DNA from: Pocillopora verrucosa
Lineage: Eukaryota > Cnidaria > Anthozoa > Scleractinia > Pocilloporidae
Assembly (NCBI RefSeq): GCF_036669915.1
Contig: NC_089321.1
Location: 13,754,792 to 13,818,791, forward strand
Direction: 5' to 3'
Length of the DNA stretch: 64,000 bases
How positions within the stretch are numbered: position 1 is the stretch's first letter; each line of letters begins with the position of its first letter. A program made the translations under genes and the position numbers. Below, piece after piece: positions 42,901 through 52,629 of this stretch. Under the pieces are notes generated by a model. It ran no database searches. It worked only from the letters and a program-made list of their open reading frames with translations, and was not told where the DNA came from.

Positions 42901-44496
42901 AATAAAATAAAATTTCAACAAATTTGTGCCATTGAAGGACAGAATCGGGTGAATTTTCCTAAACTGGTGAAAAGATGTCCTGATTGTGTTACTTGTGATA
43001 GCGATGTAGGATGATTATGTATCAGCTTTCACATAATATAATCGAAGGGCATGACCTGAATTAAAAGTTGGTCTTGGGAATGAGGACTTCTGTTCAAAAC
43101 ATTCTCATCTTAAAACCAATTTCAACCAAAAAGTTTGCGTGTACCGGACAAAGGAGAAAAGGTCGAGTTTGTAAACTGCAATAATATTGAAGAAATGCGT
43201 TTTTAACGAGTTTTACGGACGAGATTTAGCTCAAATCAACAACAAAAAAGATAAGACATAATAGTTAATTACAGCACCTCTAACAATCCGTCCGGCACTA
43301 ATGCGAGCAGGTTAATTTGCACAATGCATTTCCCTGTGGCTGTTTATGTAAAAAAGTTGTTTTCACTAAGAATCTCCTGTGCCATTTTGTGAAAGACTGA
43401 CAAAATGATGGACCTCGAATGAAACATGATACTCCAGATGACATGTCCCTTTCACCAAAACGTTTGATTATTTTCCTTGGTCCTTGGATATTAAATTTGG
43501 TGATTTTTTTTTTTCGTAGACGCACGCCAAATTAATCGAAGCGCTTGTGATCACAACCGTGAAAGGATGCAAAATCAATCAACAAGTGACTTTTTAACAG
43601 TGAAATGAATACTTTTCTTCGATTGAATCGCCAAGCTGATTACTACTCTTACAGTGTGTAACAGGAAAGGACCTTACGCATTGTTACTTAGACACGATTT
43701 TCTTCTGTGACTGTTTTCAGAGCTCATATTTTTTTCAAATTGTTTCTCGACCCGCTTACTAATCATGCATGTACGAGGTGAAATGTCTTAGTTATCACAC
43801 ATCAAATAAAAACACTAACTACTCTTCATTTACTCGCGTGACAAAAAAAAACGCAACAGAAAGAGATCATCGCTCGACATGGGAAGCCAGCTTGACGAAA
43901 GATGAGATAAATCAGCTTTATGAAGCCTAACCTACAATAACTTGTCTATTTTACAGTTGAAGTTGAACCGTAACGCAACATCTGTTTGACTCATTCGCGG
44001 CACCTTTCTCAACAATTCTTAAAATTTGTTTGTTATGGGTCGCAAAATCTAGAACATAAACGTTTAAGTTATCAAATGAATAGAATAACTCTTAGGCCAA
44101 ACGATAGCATTGTTATCATTCTCAGAACAAAAGCCCCCTGACCGGTGTTTAACGTGAACCAAAGAAGATAACTTCTGAATGTCGATCAATTAATAGGAAT
44201 TCAAAGATCAGATCGTAATTGCGCGATAAAAATTCTTCATTACTCACCCACTTCTTTTTCGATCTTCACAATGTCTTCGTCATCGGGGTTGAGGTTCAAA
44301 GAACGAAGCAGCTTACCGATCTGATCCGACTCGATCTTGCCGTCGCCTTCGTTATCAAATAAAGCGAAAGCGTCTTTGTACTCTGCAAGAAAATATTTGC
44401 GAAAGATTTCCAATTGTAAGTGTTGTTGTGAACAACATTATTGATATTCTGAATTGTATACAAACCGTCCATCTCCTCTTGAGTTGGTTGGGACAT
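39939..44496 (-). CDS. Myosin essential light chain-like protein 1, 5 exons
   Basis: EF-hand protein of the myosin essential (alkali) light chain family, which wraps the IQ motif of a myosin heavy-chain lever arm. Exons in transcript order: 44496-44466, 44382-44248, 41663-41496, 40146-40069, 39967-39939. Phases agree and give 146 aa. It starts MSQPTQEEMDEYKDAFALFD. The first loop DNEGDGKIESDQ ends in Gln rather than Glu; the middle reads VKFEEFLAIFLAEKQ, and the third hand is [20 protein letters not shown]. The fourth hand is degenerate (LFEDVGEHAGYVNTADFVNM). Loss of calcium ligands is normal for the family. Exon borders match those of gene 2, showing tandem duplication. The sequence is more divergent from vertebrate MYL6 than gene 2. 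The first donor (GTTTGT) is weak. Calmodulin is excluded by the missing calcium sites. Confidence 0.88.
40372..40771. mobile_element. 400-bp MITE with AGCGGTCAA inverted ends (light chain 1 intron 3)
   Basis: AGCGGTCAA (40372-40380) and TTGACCGCT (40763-40771) are perfect 9-bp inverted ends. A truncated relative lies at 36588-36740. Confidence 0.75.
41030..41185 (-). repeat. CCAAT-rich dispersed repeat, copy 4 (light chain 1 intron 3)
   Basis: TAGCTCTGTGATTGGTCTAA and CCCCGACCAATCAAATGTAA match copy 3. A MITE abuts the right side. Confidence 0.65.
41181..41384 (-). mobile_element. TTAA MITE, subfamily C (light chain 1 intron 3)
   Basis: GGCTCCCAAGATCTGACTTT on the left, CTAGCTGCTACACATTTCCT inside, and CTGGGAATAAAAGGGTTAAG on the right. 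Confidence 0.75.
41700..44247. other. Long intron 2 of light chain gene 1
   Basis: Contains a poly-G run at about 42155-42168 and a sequence with TTGCGTGACA at 42248 shared with other repeats. Otherwise no feature was recognised. Confidence 0.5.
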
Positions 44497-44499
44497 CTC

Positions 44500-46080
44500 G
44501 GCGGTTAAAGGAAAGTGTTGAAGCGAGGTTGTGGTGCGCCCGAGTGACTTTGAGCGTTTGACCCAAAGCTAAATGAAGTCACCTATTTAGACTAGGAAAT
44601 CCAGGAATCACAGACAGCGCGTTAACAGGGCGTGGACGTCGTGGAGCGCGTCAGTGATTATTATCATACCATGGGTCGGGGTGGTAGGAAGTTTTCCAAA
44701 GAAAGAAAAATTGTAAACAAAAAGGGCATTTTTAATTCAGAGTAGTTTTTGAGAAATTACTGTGTAAAATTTTTTTCAACTTCCTCAGGCTAGCAGTAAT
44801 AGGAATAAGTAAATTGTAACCGCATGAAAAAAAAAACCTCAATTCCTTACCAGACTGTCAACAAATTCGACTAAGATTGTAAAACAGAAGAAATAACGAA
44901 GTGCATAGAAACAGGGAAGAGTCAAGAATGGCTTAAATTAATGTGGATTAAATGTGAAAAACTTGAAAAATTGAGAGTATATTCTTTACGAAGCGCAAAC
45001 CGTAAATCGAAACTTTGCGTCATTCGAGAGCTTTCAAGGTTTGTCGAAAGGCATCTGACCACGAAATGTTACTCTCTCTTTCCTGATATTTGTTTTCACG
45101 TCAAGATATGCAGGACATTCAATATTACTCAGTTTATGCAGAAAAATTAGTATACATTCCTTTGTAGATATCAGGTGTCCAATGAACACTGTGAAAGGTA
45201 ATGTTAATTGAATTGCAAAGTCTTGTAATGGGGCGTCGTTCAATTAACTTGAAAGATAACATCTGTTTGCCAAAACATCAGAGAAACGAAAGCAATAGGA
45301 TGCAATGAATAATCTATAAAATAAAAAGATGTGTCAGTCGCAAAATAGGAAACGTCTGAACTTTCAGTGATGAGGTTGTAAGGAAAACATAAACATATCT
45401 CAAGTTGGGCCAGAAACATTCCACAGTAAACAAATATTTTTAAACATTTTCATCGATCATTTAAAGGATTCTAAAGATGTTTAAGGTGAAGAAGTAACCC
45501 TAGTGGATTTTTTTTAATGGGTACAGACAAATTTTATTGAAAAAATGACAATTTGCTGAATTCTTCTTGCCATATGAAGTCTCCTTCGCAGCTATCGTTT
45601 TGTCACGTCACGCAACGTGTTTTTAGAGCGTATTACGGGACGATTCGAACTAAGACGGTGAAGGAGATTATTCTCCGCAATGCGTTATGCGCCTTGCCAA
45701 ACTGGCTTCTAGCTTAAACGCTCTCGCCGCGTGTTACACATCCTGCGAGTCTCTTCGCAACTGTTTTCTTGGATGTCACGCAACAGGGTTTGCGTGACAT
45801 TCCAACGCAAACGTTTTCCTAGAAGAACTGGCAGCATTTTGGTTATGTTATTGACGATGAAAAAAAAGGGCACACAATTAACTAGATCCCAGTTCTGCTG
45901 TTTGATTTTATTTTCTACAAAACTATCTATAGGAAAATATTTATATAGATAATACTTTGTAAATCACTGTAGTTGTATATCCCTCATGATATGAAATCAT
46001 CCTAACAATGATAAATTAATCTTCTGTATTGTTATCTCATTTAATCACAGTAGATAAAGAGCTCTGTATGTAAAAAATGG
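44500..46080. other. Spacer between the two light chain genes
   Basis: Holds the promoter region of gene 1 and the 3' UTR of gene 2. A repeat with GTCACGCAACGTG (45603-45616) and ATGTCACGCAACAG (45773-45787) recalls a dispersed coral repeat also seen near 62230-62280. No other gene seen. Confidence 0.45.
45907..45912 (-). terminator. Candidate polyadenylation signal of light chain gene 2
   Basis: AATAAA on the minus strand, about 180 bp past the stop at 46093-46095. Confidence 0.3.
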
Positions 46081-46092
46081 GGTGGATAGTGA

Positions 46093-49021
46093 TCATCCAG
46101 ACATGACTGTCTTCACAAATTCTGCCAGAAAATAAAAAAAATTGTTTTAGTACAATGTATCTATACTTCATTCTTTGGACATTTAGCCTGCACAGCTGGC
46201 ATTCCAGGAGGGGAGGAGGGGGGGGGGGGGGGGTTGGGAAGGGCAGGATTTGAACTAGCATGGAGCATAACTATTAAGACCTGGATCTCCTAACTGTTAC
46301 CCTTATAACCCATTTACAACCCATGGATAAACATTACAACAATTATAGTCACAGAAACTTGGATATAAAGCTTCATTAGTAGTGGACAAGCAATATTCAG
46401 TACTCACTAAACTGGAAAAAAAAAAATTAAACACCTTCATAATTGATTTGGCCTTGATTGTCCTCAAGTCCACTAAGGAGTAAGTCTACCTCCTCTTCAG
46501 TCATTTTTTCACCTGTAACAAAAAGAGACATCAGTATGCATATTCTCCACACTGTTCAATACATTTCCTGCGGAACTGACAAGGAGAATTTGTTTTACAG
46601 TCAAGAATCTTGAGGTGGTGATCATTTACCTCATTCTCATGACCTTAATGTGTGATTTAAAAGTGATACTGAAAGGAAAAATTGTATGCAAGTCACTCTC
46701 TGGGATTAAAGGATTAACAACTAAGAGCTAAATTTCTGATCACCTGCTTTATTCAAGTGTGACCTTAATGTTTGATTCAGGAGTGAAATTGTAGGAAGAA
46801 ATTAGTTGGTTATCACTCTTAGGAGTTAAGGTGTTAATTTGCAAAGAAAGCAGGCTTTTCAATGCTTGTCTCTCCTAATTCACTTTTCCTCTCCATCATT
46901 TACTTTCATAGATAAAGGAACCAAAATATACAATTACCTAATCCTGTCAGCACATGACGCAGCTCCGCAGCAGACACCTGGCCATTTCCTTCTCTATCAA
47001 AGACTCTCAAGCCATCCACAAAACCTTCATTTGTACTTTTACTGGCCTTTCTTTGACCAAAGGAGTGGAAGATTGGCAAGAATTCCTCGAATGAGATACG
47101 TTTAGAACCTAAAAAAGAGTTCACTTTTTGTTCATAAAACTTTGGCATTAGATGGTACAATAAAACTTCATGGAGACAACCTTTACCCTTAATCCTTTAC
47201 ACCCTAACATCAGTATGTATATTCTCCATACTGTTCTCCATACATTTTCTAAGGTGTTGACAAGGAGAATTTATTTAACAATCAAGAGCCTCTTGAGCTG
47301 GTGATTGTTTCCTTTATTCTCATGATCTTGAATGAATGATTCAGCAGTATTATTGTAAGGAGAAACTAGATGCTGGTCATTCTGAGAGTTTAAAGGGTTA
47401 AAACCTGAACATTGATATAAATATTCCCTAAACTGTTTTCTGTACATTTCCTAAGGTGCTGAAAAGGAGAATTTGTTTAACAATCAAGAGTCTCTTCTGT
47501 TGGTGATCATTTCTTTTATTCTCATTTCCTTAATGTTTGATTCAGGGAAGATATTATAAGGAAAAATTAATTACTAGTCACTCTCAGGGGTAAAAAGGTT
47601 AAAAGCAGGCATCTAGGGAGGATAAAATTTCATTTTAGGGATCACTTCTATGAACACTGACTACAGTCACTTGTAAATTATCATTTCTTTGTAGTATCCA
47701 ATCAAATTTCATTCGTCAATGGGGCATACAGAAAATTTAACAATTAAATGAGCTATAAAAACACTATCGCACCTTTGAAGTATAAAAGGCTTTCAGCTTT
47801 CATTAAAAAGTCACTTCATTAACACAATCTAAAAGTTTATTTACATGTGTTAATTGCCTCACCCTTCGAACGCCGCTTACTTAAAAAGGCTAATCAAACC
47901 AAAATAATGATTCCATTTATTCCAAGGTTCAGTGATTCTTTTGTAAAAATTTCGGCACGAAAAAAGTCCAAGGAGAATAACAAAAGATTCCCCCATTAAA
48001 AACACACAACTGAACGAGTTGTTAGCACGAAATACAGTTTGCCGTTGAAGTGTAGTAGTTATACTGCAGACCACTAGTTGTTTATTTTTAGCTCAAAAAG
48101 TTTGCACGCTGCGACAAGCACGTAATACATCTATGCACGATTGTTAAAAAATATAAACTTAAAATTCATTTATCACTATGACGTCCATTTGAATTGTGCA
48201 AAAATTCGAAAATCTCTACAATATCGAAAGCCGGATTTTCGTCCGCACGCGAGCTAGTATCAAACAGGGTCAAGTCATTGTGATAAATATCTAGTTAACT
48301 GCAAGAACTCTGCAAGGAAAGCGAAACATTTCCTCAAAAGTCTACATCAACTTCGATTTCTTCGATCGGTCGCAAAATTTTGCTAAGGATTTAAAACGAA
48401 GTGTACGTATAAACAAAAGAAGACTTAAGAATTAAGTAAGTTTATTATCAAAAAGAAGCTCTTTTAAAACTTATTTCATTCCAAGCCATTTGAAAAGTCA
48501 ACATGAAACGTATTTCGATCAAATCATGCCAACGAAATAACTGAGTAGTTTTTGGACAGGTACATCACAGCTACAAGATTCTCTAATATTATTAGACAGG
48601 CTGATTGCTTACCAGAAGGATCGACCTCGTTTAACGCCTTGTGGACCTCAGCTTGTGTTGGGTTGAGTCCAAGAGAACGGAGTACTTCACCCAATTGTGC
48701 CGAATCGATTTTGCCATCTCCTCGGCGATCGAAAAGCATAAACGCCTCCTTATGCTCTACGAAAAACAAAAAAGGTACAGGTTGAAACAACAAGTGAAGA
48801 AAAAATTTAAAACTAAAACAGCTGTATCATTTTAACGATGTTTCGAGCATCGTAGAATAAGTTAATATAAGAATCTTGAACCATAATGGGCAATGTGATA
48901 GATACCAGAGATTTGATCTTCCGTTAAAGTTGCCTGCGAAAGAAAAATAGGTTTTAAGTATGATTATCCGGGAGCAGAGGGCTAAAATGCAATATTATAT
49001 ACAATATTTTTCCCTCACCAT
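46093..49021 (-). CDS. Myosin essential light chain (MYL6-like), 6 exons
   Basis: Essential light chain of a myosin II-type motor. Exons in transcript order: 49021-49019 (only the ATG is coding), 48933-48906, 48756-48613, 47108-46938, 46512-46435, 46121-46093; total 150 aa, the usual family length. The protein reads [20 protein letters not shown], then [76 protein letters not shown] and [13 protein letters not shown]. It follows human MYL6 closely, including GLRVFDxEGNG and GEKMTEEEV. The split of the ATG onto its own exon (GAAAATG then GTGAGG) is inferred because the next exon begins in phase with Ala-Thr-Leu. Neighbour of the more divergent light chain gene 1 in the same orientation. Introns 3 and 4 hold four subfamily A MITEs. 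Confidence 0.92.
46205..46245. repeat. Poly-G tract (light chain 2 intron 5)
   Basis: A run of G broken by a few A and T near 46208-46243, with G-quadruplex potential. Its length is unreliable in assemblies. Confidence 0.7.
46524..46716 (-). mobile_element. TTAA MITE, subfamily A (light chain 2 intron 4)
   Basis: ACATCAGTATGCATATTCTC, GGTGGTGATCATTTACC and CTCTGGGATTAAAGGATTAA. Confidence 0.75.
46750..46836 (-). mobile_element. TTAA MITE, subfamily A, partial (light chain 2 intron 4)
   Basis: GTGTGACCTTAATGTTTGAT through CACTCTTAGGAGTTAAGGTG. Only the right part remains. Confidence 0.65.
47189..47400 (-). mobile_element. TTAA MITE, subfamily A (light chain 2 intron 3)
   Basis: TTAATCCTTTACACCCTAAC on the left and GAGAGTTTAAAGGGTTAA on the right. 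Directly abuts the next copy in the same orientation. Confidence 0.8.
47401..47602 (-). mobile_element. TTAA MITE, subfamily A, head-to-tail neighbour
   Basis: AACCTGAACATTGATATAAA on the left and CTCAGGGGTAAAAAGGTTAA on the right. Shares the junction TTAA with the preceding copy. Confidence 0.75.
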
Positions 49022-49024
49022 TTT

Positions 49025-50170
49025 CAGTTAGCTTAGATCTGAGATTCTGTCACGCTGTTCTGGAAATATTTAACAGAAGTCCCAAGGGACTTGTCCTTAT
49101 TTGGAGATTTTGGTTTCTAGTAATGTCAAAAACTTCCGGGAGAGTGAGAAACGGAAGGGATAGGGGACAGGGAGAGGAAATGATGCCGCTAAGGCGTAGG
49201 ACGCGAAAAAATCTCGTTGTTGAAGGACTGTTCTCGTTCCAATTCGATGCTTTACGTAGAAATTTATTTGTTGGCAGTAACAAATTTTCGACAATTTTGC
49301 GTAACCACTGCAGACCACTCTTCCTCCACTCCCCCGCCCCCCTCCTGATACCATCCTATTTTTTTGGTCATCATGATCAGCATTAGTGATGTCATGCAAA
49401 TATTGATGGTGAGTTCCATAGTAGAAAAGCTGATTTTGTGACGCGTCAGTAGAGGCTAAGCTGGTGTCACGCGTAACGCAAGGAGGAACAAGGATCACGC
49501 ACTGATTAGACTCGATCTCCATATGAATTTATGTTCAAAGGAAAAGAAAAAGGATCTAAAACAATGATTAGAAATGCAGTGATGCCTCACAATATTCATT
49601 TATTTGAATGCCAATCTTTACAAATAGCTATGAAATAGCATCAAGACCAAATTTTTATAAATTGCCCCAACCTTAGTATAAATTCTTAAATAAAATTTAA
49701 AATCTTACAAACTAATAAATATAATTTTCTCTATCAATCTTAAATATCCAGCATGTGGTTATGGCACAAGTTGTTTAAACCAATAATTGGTGCGAAAAAT
49801 TACTTAAAAAGCAATGTCGAATCCGTGACAACTTTTCTGCATGTGTTCAGGATTTCACGTGGGTAGCTAACTACATAGTTTTTAAACATGGTCTTTTTAT
49901 TTGTTTTTGCTCAACTATCCCGATACTAAATGATCCGTGCTGAGTTCAACACGAGAAGAACCCTAATTTTTTTGCTTCCTATAACCACCTCTTCGATCTG
50001 AGCTATTATTTTACAATGCTAGAGAACTGGTTTGAAAATCTTTCTCATTTAAATTCTAATCATTAATTGATCTACAGTCCAAACAAAGCCAATGTTAGTT
50101 ACTATTACCTGTACCTGTACCAGTATCAGGCAATTATGCCCACAATTTTTATCAAAGCCTATTTTTTCGG
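49025..50170. other. Upstream region of light chain gene 2
   Basis: Promoter and 5' UTR of the light chain gene. A minus-strand 141-codon frame (49097-49522) has no recognisable domain, and I do not call it a gene. Confidence 0.45.
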
Positions 50171-50177
50171 TTTAAAG

Positions 50178-50294
50178 CAGTAGCCTGAATAACAAGCCTT
50201 CCAGAGGAAGAGGGACTAGGGCCGAGCTAGAGCGGTGGGTTTTTCTCTCGTCCTATCCCCACCCCCTTTAGGAAGCCTAGTACTCAGGCTACTG
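50178..50294. mobile_element. 117-bp MITE with CAGTAGCCTGA inverted ends
   Basis: CAGTAGCCTGA (50178-50188) and TCAGGCTACTG (50284-50294) are perfect 11-bp inverted ends. Confidence 0.7.
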
Positions 50295-50487
50295 AAAAAG
50301 AGAATTTTCCAAGATGACCAAACAGCAAACTTCACGTCCCTTAGTCAAAATAGAGTTTCTGCGGTCCGCGGTTTCGCACTCGTCTGGCAAGACACACTCC
50401 CAGAATCTGAAATAAAATATAAATAACTGACTGATAAGCACGAGTATTTCAATATTTAATCACTGGTTATGTGCATGGTCTTAAATC

Positions 50488-50660
50488 TTTATACCCTAAC
50501 ATCAGTATACATATTCTCCATACTTTTATTCATACATTTCCTAAGGTGCTGGCAAGGAGAATTGGTTTAATCATCAAGAGCTTTACTTGGTGATCATTTC
50601 CGTAATTCTCACGACCTTCACATTTGAACCTATGGTGATACTTGAAGAAAAAATTAAGAG
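50488..50660 (-). mobile_element. TTAA MITE, subfamily A, partial
   Basis: TACCCTAACATCAGTATACA, CAAGGAGAATTGGTTTAATC and TTCACATTTGAACC. The right end is lost. Confidence 0.65.
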
Positions 50661-50664
50661 CCAA

Positions 50665-52625
50665 CGGTTGAAGGGCGAGTGGCGCAAAATTTTGATTTGA
50701 ATAGAGGCATGCGTTTCAAATGCGGGTTTGCAGTGTTCTGAATAAGAGTTTCGTTTGCCTATGTAATCTTATAAGTCCTCTTCGAAAGTAAGATATTACC
50801 TTCTAAGATTTCATACAGTTCGGGGTTTTCTCTCTTTTCAAAGTTTCGCTTATTGATAAAAAAAATCCCGGAAAAGTCGCTCCTTCAAATTTTCATCAAC
50901 TGTAACCGAAATAATTTGTTCCTACAAGACGCCAAAAAGCCGATACGACTCTTGCAAACCATTGGCACCAATCATCTGCACGCTTTCTAATTGGTTAAAT
51001 ATATGATACCAGCAACAATAGCAATTGGCCCGTCACACAATCTTGGTATGGCGTGGGTCGCATTTAACAAGTTTTTTTCAGAGAATTTGCTTTCTTTGCG
51101 ATAAAAATATGACGGAAGAGGAGTATTTCCATGAGCATCTACATGTTCTTCAAGAGATTAGAGTGAAAAAAATCCGTAAAAACATAAAACGCGCAGTAGC
51201 GGCTTAATGGAGAAGGCATGACATTCCTCTGGTTACCTACAGACTGAATGGTGCAGACACTTGTAAAGTAAAGGCATTTAATTCAAGTTCTAACTACGCA
51301 CGGTAATTTTCAAAGTTTTATTTTGGAACCTAGAAAACACGCGTGAAAAAGTAACCTTACAAAAACTATCAGAGATATGAAAGGCCAGAAACTTTCTGGT
51401 TTTCTGGTATATCATTCTCTTCTAGGAATTATGGGCTCTGGGGAATATTACTGAAGACTGCATAAAAGCACAAAAAGATAAGGAATGTTTATTTTCAGGA
51501 TATATTCTTCTACACCTAACATAACAAAAAAAATCAACCTTAAATAATTCATCAATAAACACTCCTGAAATAATTAAATACTGCTATTAAATATAGCTTT
51601 CAAAGAGAGATTTTCTAGTCTAGAAATATTCTCAAAATACCTCCATTTTAACTGGAGAAATAGAAGCAGTTAGGCAACTACTCTAACCGTAAAATACTGC
51701 AACATAAGAAAGGCATCTGTTTTTCTTCCAAAAACAAAAAAGTAATGATATCAATGGGCCATAGACCTTCATACAATACACAATATGAGAAAATTGAACT
51801 GTCAGCCAATCTAATTTCAAAAGATTTCTCCCTAGAATTTAAAAATGGACTGAGGCCTAAAAATTCTGCAGTGTGGCTCTATAAAGCAAGGTTAGTAAGT
51901 GGTTTATCATATGGCACCAGGCCCAAACTTGTATTCTGAATTTGCAGGTTTTGCAACCAAAAATACAGAGCTTATGATTATTTCCATGGAAATGGTCCAT
52001 AAAACAAAATAAAGACCTGGTCCATAGAGCAAAATAAAGACAAAGTAAGAATGAGTCAGAATACTGGGATTTACCTCAAGACTACCTCGCCATACAATAA
52101 TCTCAAAGACTCGCAGCAAACAACTCATTGATAGATTACTTAACACTAGCTACTGTGGATATTATAGAAAAAAGTCACTCTGCATGGACAGAAGGATATG
52201 CCTAGGGCAGGGAGGGGGAAACTCTTATACCAAACTAACTAACTAACCCACCCACCCTGCCCCTCACTAGAATCTGTCATACCAGTAGACTTTGCCATGT
52301 CACCGATTAAAAGTTAGTCTTGAAACATTTAAAAGCTTAGTCAACTGCTATTGTTGCTTCTAATAAATAAAAATGGCAGCTATGTAATCATGGTATTGAA
52401 TCAGACTAACTCCACATGATACTGACACAGTGATACTGAAAAATAATGATAATAAAAAGCAAAGGAACACATGCAATCTAACCTGTATAATATATTACAA
52501 ACAATCATGTCTCTCTAATCTTATTTTACATATTTTCAATAATGGGTAAATTAGCATGGTTAAGAGATCTATTTAGAGGTTAAAGAAAGGTTAGCACAGG
52601 TCTAAGAATTTAGCTCAGCACCCAG
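50665..52625. other. Intergenic, 3' flank of the tetraspanin gene
   Basis: AT-rich. No gene or clear element recognised; probably includes the tetraspanin 3' UTR. Confidence 0.45.
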
Positions 52626-52629
52626 GGAC

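Noticed and set aside
46205-46245. Poly-G runs here, at about 42155 and at about 54290 as functional elements
   Set aside because: Homopolymer length is prone to assembly error and nothing around them suggests a role; listed as low-complexity only.
46093-49021. Calmodulin or troponin C for the EF-hand genes
   Set aside because: Calcium-ligand positions are missing in most loops, and the sequence blocks [19 protein letters not shown] and GEKMTEEEV are those of myosin essential light chains.
49097-49522. Minus-strand 141-codon ORF upstream of light chain gene 2
   Set aside because: Low-complexity stretches, no domain, and overlap with a repeat-like region; probably chance.
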